From NCBI GenBank assembly GCA_023398155.1, contig JAEWSV010000521.1, forward strand, positions 1 through 5,525: a stretch of 5,525 nucleotides of DNA, given 5' to 3'. Both the position numbers and the translations under genes were made by a program. Each line of letters opens with the position of its first letter. Position 1 is the stretch's first letter. The notes under the pieces are model-generated. The model saw only the letters and a program-made list of their open reading frames with translations, was not told the DNA's origin and searched no databases. This DNA is from Spirochaetota bacterium. GTDB taxonomy: Bacteria > Spirochaetota > Spirochaetia > Treponematales > Breznakiellaceae. This document shows, piece by piece, positions 1-3,879 of this stretch.

Positions 1-1
1 C

Positions 2-544
2 AGCCAGCTCGGCTTCGCCTTCCTCTCGGTCGACATGGGGTTCATCAACAAGAGCATCCTTGAGCCGCTCGGCCTGGAGCCGGTGAGCTGGTACACCCAA
101 CGGCAATACTGGCCCTTCATCATCACCTTCGTTCACACCTGGAAGTACGCGGGTTACAACAGCGTCATCTACTTCGCCGCTCTCGCCGGCATCGATCCGG
201 GCTATTTCGAGGCCGCGGCCATCGACGGCGCGACGGGGCTCCAGACGATCCGGCGGATCACGCTTCCCCTCCTGGCGCCGACCATCCTCATCCTCACGAT
301 CCTCTCGGTCGGCCGCATCTTCTTCGGCGAGTTCGGGCTCTTCTTCCAAGTGCCCAAAAACATGGGAGCCCTCTTCGAGACGACCGACGTCTTCGAGACC
401 TACGTGTACCGGACCCTCATCAACATCGGCAACATCGGCATGTCCGCCGCCGCCGACCTCTACAAGGGCGTGATCGGCTTCGCCCTCGTGCTCATCACGG
501 ACCGGATCGTCCACCGGATCGATCCCGAGAAGAGCTTGCTCTAG
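2..544 (+). CDS. Carbohydrate ABC transporter permease, LplB-like (5'-truncated by window edge)
   Basis: Inner-membrane permease subunit of a CUT1-type sugar importer; it would pair with the permease encoded just downstream. The reading frame is open from base 2, so 180 codons of the C-terminal part are seen. The family is usually about 300-320 residues, so roughly 120-140 N-terminal residues lie outside. Counting from the first visible codon, the cytoplasmic EAA loop that docks on the ATPase runs from about residue 70 to 93 (EAAAIDGATG then ITLPLLAP), flanked by hydrophobic segments near 36-62, 92-106 and 155-168. The C-terminal stretch TDVFETYVYR, then ADLYKGVIGF and a basic tail, is typical of LplB-like proteins. 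An internal ATG at 35 is not the likely start, because homologous sequence continues upstream of it. The stop (542-544) is nine bases before the next gene, so the two are almost certainly co-transcribed. The substrate cannot be told from the sequence. Confidence 0.93.
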   Translation, partial: SQLGFAFLSVDMGFINKSILEPLGLEPVSWYTQRQYWPFIITFVHTWKYAGYNSVIYFAALAGIDPGYFEAAAIDGATGLQTIRRITLPLLAPTILILTILSVGRIFFGEFGLFFQVPKNMGALFETTDVFETYVYRTLINIGNIGMSAAADLYKGVIGFALVLITDRIVHRIDPEKSLL

Positions 545-553
545 GAGACCGCC

Positions 554-1480
554 ATGCAAAGCAACGCCATTAAGACCTTAGCCCGACGGTCGCGCTTCCG
601 GCTCGCCATAAGCCAATACGCGATGCACGCCATCTTCATCCTGATTTCGGCGGCGTCCTTGTATCCGCTCTTCCTCGTGATCGGCATCTCCCTCTCCGAC
701 GAGATCACGATCACCCTCAAGGGCTTCTCGCTCATACCGAAGAAGTTCAGCACCGCGGCCTACGACTTCATCCTGAAGGAAGGCGACACGATCTTCCGGG
801 CCTACTTCATCACGATCGCGACGACCATCGTCGGCACCGTGGCGAGCACCCTCTGCATCGCCCTCTACGCCTACCCCCTGTCGCGAAAGGACTTCTCCCA
901 CCGGAAAATATTCTCCTTCATTGTGTTTTTCACGATGCTCTTCTCCGGCGGAATGGTTCCCTGGTACATCGTCTGCAAGTCCATCCTGGGGCTCCGCAAC
1001 AATATCTGGGCCCTCTTCCTTCCCTACCTCATGAACGCCTGGTTCGTGATGATCATGCGCACGTTCTTCAAGACCAACATCCCCGACTCCATCATCGAGT
1101 CCGCCAAGATGGACGGCGCCAGCGAGTACCGCATCTTCTTCCAGATCGTGCTCTACTTGGCCCTTCCCGGCGTGGCGACCATCGCCCTCTTCAATACCCT
1201 CGTGTTCTGGAACGACTGGTGGCTGCCCCTCATGCTGGTCACCGATCCGGCTTGGTACAACCTGCAGTACCTCATGTACCGTATCCAGATCGATATCCAG
1301 TACCTCACCCAGATGGCGTCCAACCTGTCCGGCGTATCGGGCGACATCCTGCGTCGCCTGCCTTCCAGGACGGCCCAGATGGCGATGTGCGTGATGACGA
1401 TCGGTCCGATCGTCCTGGCCTATCCCTTCTTCCAGCGCTTCTTCGTGAAGGGCATCACGATCGGATCGATCAAAGAGTGA
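554..1480 (+). CDS. Carbohydrate ABC transporter permease, LplC/YtcP-like
   Basis: Second membrane subunit of the sugar importer, 308 residues, full length for the family. The start is supported by an AGGAG ribosome site at 543-547 that overlaps the upstream stop codon, with six bases before the ATG. About six membrane segments are visible, near residues 23-47, 84-108, 119-141, 150-170, 200-228 and 276-294. The EAA loop starts at E182 (ESAKMDGASEYR) and ends at P205. In place of the usual I-x-L-P it reads IVLYLALP, so the first proline is replaced by tyrosine. The C-terminus (AQMAMCVMTIGPIVLAYPFF, then FVKGITIGSIKE) is a good match to what is known of LplC-type permeases. It works with permease 1 and the downstream binding protein; no ATPase gene is in view. 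The codons for its last five residues and stop are repeated twice more in the following spacer. Substrate unknown; oligosaccharide transport is inferred from the family. Confidence 0.95.
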   Translation: MQSNAIKTLARRSRFRLAISQYAMHAIFILISAASLYPLFLVIGISLSDEITITLKGFSLIPKKFSTAAYDFILKEGDTIFRAYFITIATTIVGTVASTLCIALYAYPLSRKDFSHRKIFSFIVFFTMLFSGGMVPWYIVCKSILGLRNNIWALFLPYLMNAWFVMIMRTFFKTNIPDSIIESAKMDGASEYRIFFQIVLYLALPGVATIALFNTLVFWNDWWLPLMLVTDPAWYNLQYLMYRIQIDIQYLTQMASNLSGVSGDILRRLPSRTAQMAMCVMTIGPIVLAYPFFQRFFVKGITIGSIKE

Positions 1481-1507
1481 ACGAATGTGAACTCTTTGGG
1501 CGATCCG
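1462..1507 (+). other. Imperfect hairpin spanning the permease stop codon (repeat copy 1)
   Basis: Outer stem CGGATCG (1462-1468) pairs with CGATCCG (1501-1507). Inner stem CAAAGAGT (1471-1478) pairs perfectly with ACTCTTTG (1491-1498). A two-by-two internal loop separates the stems and a 12-base loop caps the structure. No U-tract follows, so it is not a classical terminator. It could stabilise or process the mRNA between the permease and binding-protein genes; that role is inferred. Confidence 0.6.
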
Positions 1508-1508
1508 C

Positions 1509-1553
1509 CGGATCGATCAAGGAGTGAACGCAAGTGAACCCCTTGGTGATCCG
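1509..1553 (+). other. Imperfect hairpin in repeat copy 2
   Basis: Outer stem CGGATC (1509-1514) pairs with GATCCG (1548-1553). Inner stem CAAGGAGT (1518-1525) pairs with ACCCCTTG (1538-1545) at seven of eight positions, with one A-C mismatch. Compared with copy 1, the fourth inner pair changed from A-T to G-C on both sides, which favours a maintained fold. No U-tract follows. Confidence 0.5.
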
Positions 1554-1579
1554 CCGGATCAATCAAGGAGTGAACGATC

Positions 1580-1629
1580 GGCGCCGGCTCGGCGCCCTGG
1601 CTACGGCAACGGCGCTCCCCTGGGGGGCG
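1580..1629 (+). other. GC-rich hairpin pair upstream of the binding-protein gene
   Basis: GGCGCC at 1580-1585 pairs with GGCGCC at 1591-1596 over a five-base loop. A second hairpin pairs CGCTCCC (1613-1619) with GGGGGCG (1623-1629) over a three-base loop, including one U-G pair. A third related box, GGCGCT (1611-1616), could pair with either GGCGCC, so alternative folds are possible. The region lies 18 bases before the ribosome site and may tune message stability or translation. Stems this rich in GC also arise by chance, so the call is tentative. Confidence 0.4.
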
Positions 1630-1646
1630 TACGAATATATCTCTTG

Positions 1647-1655
1647 AAAGGGAGG
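1647..1655 (+). promoter_or_regulatory. Strong ribosome binding site for the binding-protein gene
   Basis: AAAGGGAGG sits seven bases before the ATG at 1663. It is the best Shine-Dalgarno match among the genes here and fixes that start codon. It fits the high level at which periplasmic binding proteins are normally made relative to their permeases. Confidence 0.8.
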
Positions 1656-1662
1656 ATCTAGC

Positions 1663-3153
1663 ATGAAAAAGATCATTCTGGCGGCGTTGGCCGTCACCAT
1701 GATTCTGACCGGCGCGTCCGTTTGGGCGGCCGGGCAGCAGCAGGGCGCCGGCCAAACCGGCGGCGTTCCGTACGAGCTTACCTGGTACGTCATCGGCAAC
1801 GGGACGCCGCAGGATATCGCCAAGGTGGAAGCCGAGGCGAGCAAGTACATCCAGAGCAAGGGCCTCAACGCCACGCTCAAGCTCGTGACCTTCGACTGGG
1901 GCAGCTACGATCAGAAGATGCAGACCATCATCGCTTCCGGCGAGCCCTTCGATATCTGCTTCACGGCCGTGTGGACCAACCACTACCGGAGCAACGCGGC
2001 GCGCGGCGCCTTCGTGCCCCTCAACGACCCGAAGAACAACCTGATGGCCACCTACCTCAAGAAGACCGCCGAAACCCTCGGTAAGGACTTCCTGGCGGGA
2101 TCCGCCATCGACGGCATCAACTACGCGATCCCGGCGAACAAGGAAAAGGCGCATAACTGGGGCCTCATCCTCCGCAAGGACCTCGTGGCGAAGTACAAGA
2201 TGGACGTCTCCAAGATCAAGACGCTTGAGGACCTGGAACCCTTCCTCAAGACGATCAAAGACGGCGAGCCCGGAATGTATCCGCTGGAGGCCATCGACGG
2301 CGAATCCCCCCGCCTGCTCATGGACTTCGACACCGTCTCCGACGACAAGGTCCCGGTGGCGCTCTATTCCAAGCCCGGCGAGAAGAAGATCCTCTTCTGG
2401 ATGGAGACTCCCGAAGCCAAGGCCCTTTTCACGACCATGCACAAGTTCTATAAGGCCGGCTACATCCGTAAGGACGCCGCGACCATCACCGACTTCAACG
2501 CCGACGAGAAGGCGGGCCTCATCTTCGCCGCCGTCAAGTCCATGAAGCCGGGTAAGGCCGACGAGATGACCAACCAGACCGGCCAGCCCTGGCAGCAGAT
2601 CTACCTGACGACTCCCGTGATCTCCAACCGCGAGACCACCGGTTCCCTCCAGGCGATCTCCCGCACCTCCAAGAACCCCGTCATCGCGGCCCAGTTCATG
2701 GAGATGTTCAATACCGATAAGTACCTCAACAACCTCATCAACTTCGGTATAGAGGGCGAGCACTACGTCAAGATGAACGAGAACATGATCAAGGCCGGTC
2801 CCGCCGCGGACAAGTACAGCCCCAACACCGGCTGGATGTTCGGCAACCAGTTCATCAACTACCTGATGTCCAACGAGGATCCCAAGAAGTGGGACCTGTT
2901 CATCGAATACAACAAGAGCGCCCTGCCGCTCACCAGCCTCGGTTTCAGCTTCGATCCGTCCACCGTGCAGAACGAGATCGCCGCGTGCAAGAGCGTCTGG
3001 GCCGAGTTCGTCCCCGGCCTCGAGACCGGTACCCTCGATCCGGCCGAGTTCATGCCGAAGGCCATCGATAAGTTCAAGGCCGCCGGCGTCATGAAGATCG
3101 TCGCCGAAGCCCAGAAGCAGTACGACGCCTGGCTCAAGGCCACCGGCAAGTAA
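1663..3153 (+). CDS. Periplasmic extracellular solute-binding protein (family 1) with C-terminal DUF3502-like domain
   Basis: Captures the substrate, probably a sugar or oligosaccharide, in the periplasm and delivers it to the two upstream permeases. It has 496 residues, normal for this family. Residues 1-22 form a clear signal peptide: KK, a hydrophobic core, and a V-W-A site before AGQQQ. There is no cysteine at the cleavage site, so it is a soluble periplasmic protein rather than the lipoprotein typical of Gram-positive LplA-type systems. The middle has a typical binding-protein pattern, for example GEPFDICFTAVWTNHYRSNA and then GAFVPLND. Residues about 425-492 (GFSFDPSTVQNEIAACKSVW, later LETGTLDPAEFMPKAIDKF and AEAQKQYDAWLK) resemble the DUF3502 domain found at the C-terminus of LplA-like binding proteins. 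The gene follows the permeases after a 182-bp structured spacer and has its own strong ribosome site, so it may be expressed above the permease level. A long open frame antisense to it is a codon-bias shadow. Confidence 0.95.
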   Translation: MKKIILAALAVTMILTGASVWAAGQQQGAGQTGGVPYELTWYVIGNGTPQDIAKVEAEASKYIQSKGLNATLKLVTFDWGSYDQKMQTIIASGEPFDICFTAVWTNHYRSNAARGAFVPLNDPKNNLMATYLKKTAETLGKDFLAGSAIDGINYAIPANKEKAHNWGLILRKDLVAKYKMDVSKIKTLEDLEPFLKTIKDGEPGMYPLEAIDGESPRLLMDFDTVSDDKVPVALYSKPGEKKILFWMETPEAKALFTTMHKFYKAGYIRKDAATITDFNADEKAGLIFAAVKSMKPGKADEMTNQTGQPWQQIYLTTPVISNRETTGSLQAISRTSKNPVIAAQFMEMFNTDKYLNNLINFGIEGEHYVKMNENMIKAGPAADKYSPNTGWMFGNQFINYLMSNEDPKKWDLFIEYNKSALPLTSLGFSFDPSTVQNEIAACKSVWAEFVPGLETGTLDPAEFMPKAIDKFKAAGVMKIVAEAQKQYDAWLKATGK

Positions 3154-3182
3154 GCCGTATCGTTACTTCTCGTCGATTGTTT

Positions 3183-3240
3183 TAAAAATAGAAGGCGGGG
3201 CCGCCGGGGGAGGAAACTCCACGACGGCCCCGCGCTGTTT
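3183..3240. terminator. Bidirectional intrinsic terminator between convergent genes
   Basis: Perfect 9-bp stem GCGGGGCCG (3195-3203) with CGGCCCCGC (3225-3233), and inside it a GGAG-GAAA-CTCC mini-hairpin (3209-3220). On the minus strand the stem is followed within a few bases by TATTTTTAAAA, a good U-tract for ending the DinB-like transcript. On the plus strand only GCTGTTTAT follows, a weaker U-tract, but the stem is strong. The binding-protein gene (stop 3153) and the DinB-like gene (stop 3256) converge on it. Confidence 0.85.
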
Positions 3241-3255
3241 ATGCGGCGTCCCGGT

Positions 3256-3804
3256 TCAGCGCGGTTCCAGCGCGTCGTAGATGTTCGAGTAGTCGTTCTC
3301 CAATCCCATCTCATCCAAAATCTGGGAAACCTGGCCGCGGTGGTGGGTCTGGTGGTTGAAGACGTGGTCCAAGACTTCCCGGAAGACGTAGCGCCTCGGG
3401 GTGTCGGCGGAATCCGCGTACGCGAGGATTTCCCCGAACCGGGCGGTGTCCGCGATCGCCGCGAACTCCGAGAGGAGATCGTCCACGAGCTTCCGCTGGA
3501 CGGCGAACGCGGCCAAGTCGAGGGTTTCGAACTCGAATTTCATCCACGCGTGCCCCGCGGGCTGGAGGCGCGGGTGGGCCAGAGGTCCCGAGTCCCCGAA
3601 CAGTTCGCGGAAGCGCCGCATCCAGTTGATGTCGCACGCCGTCAGGTGGGCCAGGATGCCCCGGATGGAACCGAAATAGGAACGGCGGTCCGCGGTGAAC
3701 TCGCCGACCGGCAAGCCGGCCAGGAGCGCGAAAAGGGCCTCGTTCGCGGTCCGGTTATACCGGGCAAGGAGGCCGAAGTGGTCGCGGTCGTAATCGATGC
3801 TCAT
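3256..3804 (-). CDS. DinB-family (DinB/YfiT-like) putative metal-binding protein
   Basis: A 182-residue cytoplasmic protein expected to fold as the four-helix DinB/YfiT bundle. Metal-ligand histidines are visible: H53 in helix 2 (GILAHLTACDINWMRR), and the H-x3-H pair H151 and H155 in HVFNHQTHHRGQVSQIL, the signature of the family. Members bind a divalent metal; some are thiol-dependent transferases (for example bacillithiol or mycothiol S-transferases), but most have no assigned reaction, so none is given. The B. subtilis founder is DNA-damage-inducible; this family differs from E. coli DNA polymerase IV, which shares the dinB name. No Shine-Dalgarno site precedes the ATG (3804), and a promoter-like sequence places the transcript start at or next to that codon, so it may be a leaderless mRNA. 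A later start would lose the first helix. It lies downstream of, and on the same strand as, the phosphatase gene, separated by a hairpin, so independent transcription is likely. Confidence 0.92.
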   Translation of the reverse strand: MSIDYDRDHFGLLARYNRTANEALFALLAGLPVGEFTADRRSYFGSIRGILAHLTACDINWMRRFRELFGDSGPLAHPRLQPAGHAWMKFEFETLDLAAFAVQRKLVDDLLSEFAAIADTARFGEILAYADSADTPRRYVFREVLDHVFNHQTHHRGQVSQILDEMGLENDYSNIYDALEPR

Positions 3805-3811
3805 GGAAGGC

Positions 3812-3840
3812 AGTATGCGGCGGCGACTTTTCCCTGTTAA
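3812..3840 (-). promoter_or_regulatory. Candidate sigma-70-type promoter for the DinB-like gene
   Basis: On the minus strand, TTAACA (3840-3835; five of six bases match the -35 consensus) and CATACT (3817-3812; four of six match the -10) are separated by exactly 17 bases. A start 6-7 bases past the -10 falls at 3804-3806, on the ATG itself, so the message would be leaderless or nearly so. The -35 box begins right after the phosphatase hairpin. Short motif matches can be chance. Confidence 0.45.
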
Positions 3841-3872
3841 GTCCCCGGCCTTTTTTTCGGTCGGCCGGGGAC
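3841..3872 (-). terminator. Hairpin terminator after the alkaline phosphatase gene
   Basis: Perfect 10-bp inverted repeat GTCCCCGGCC (3841-3850) with GGCCGGGGAC (3863-3872), just after the phosphatase stop codon on the minus strand. The 12-base loop is A-rich on the transcript side. Only TTAACA follows the stem instead of a true U-tract, so it may end transcription inefficiently or protect the 3' end. On the plus strand the seven T's lie in the loop, so it is not a plus-strand terminator. Confidence 0.65.
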
Positions 3873-3879
3873 GGGAGGA

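Larger units (their letters stand above)
1462..1576 (+). repeat. Tandem repeat (about 2.5 copies, 46-47 bp) of the permease 3' end and following spacer
   Basis: Three copies of a 21-bp core begin at 1463, 1510 and 1556. Each carries GGATC[G/A]ATCAA[A/G]GAG followed by TGAACG. The first core is the last codons of the upstream permease (G-S-I-K-E-stop). The other two would encode the same five residues and stop, with silent or near-silent changes (AAA to AAG, ATC kept). Copies 1 and 2 extend through a full 46-47 bp unit that ends in GATCCGCC; copy 3 stops after the core and diverges at about 1577. This looks like tandem duplication of a gene end, followed by drift. A genome-wide intergenic repeat is the alternative. 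Confidence 0.85.

Noticed and set aside
1463..1576. CRISPR array
   Set aside because: There are only about 2.5 units, the repeats are imperfect, the spacers are themselves repeated, and no cas genes are present. Tandem duplication explains it.
1481..1662. Independent sigma-70 promoter for the binding-protein gene in the spacer
   Set aside because: I found no convincing -35/-10 pair at 16-18 bp spacing. The AT-rich patch at 1631-1645 is too close to the ribosome site to act as an unaided promoter, but a promoter of another type cannot be excluded.
1420..2763. A 447-codon open frame on the minus strand, opposite the binding-protein gene
   Set aside because: It mirrors a strongly coding plus-strand gene in GC-rich DNA, has low-complexity G/L/V/E/H-rich composition, resembles no family, and runs through the repeat spacer. 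It is a codon-bias shadow.
3241..3840. A 199-codon plus-strand open frame opposite the DinB-like gene
   Set aside because: Arg/Val/Glu-rich shadow of the DinB-like gene, whose histidine signature is unmistakable on the other strand. The frame also begins inside the terminator region.
3851..3857. Plus-strand intrinsic terminator at the seven-T run
   Set aside because: The T's lie in the loop of the 3841-3872 hairpin, no plus-strand stem precedes them, and no plus-strand gene ends nearby.
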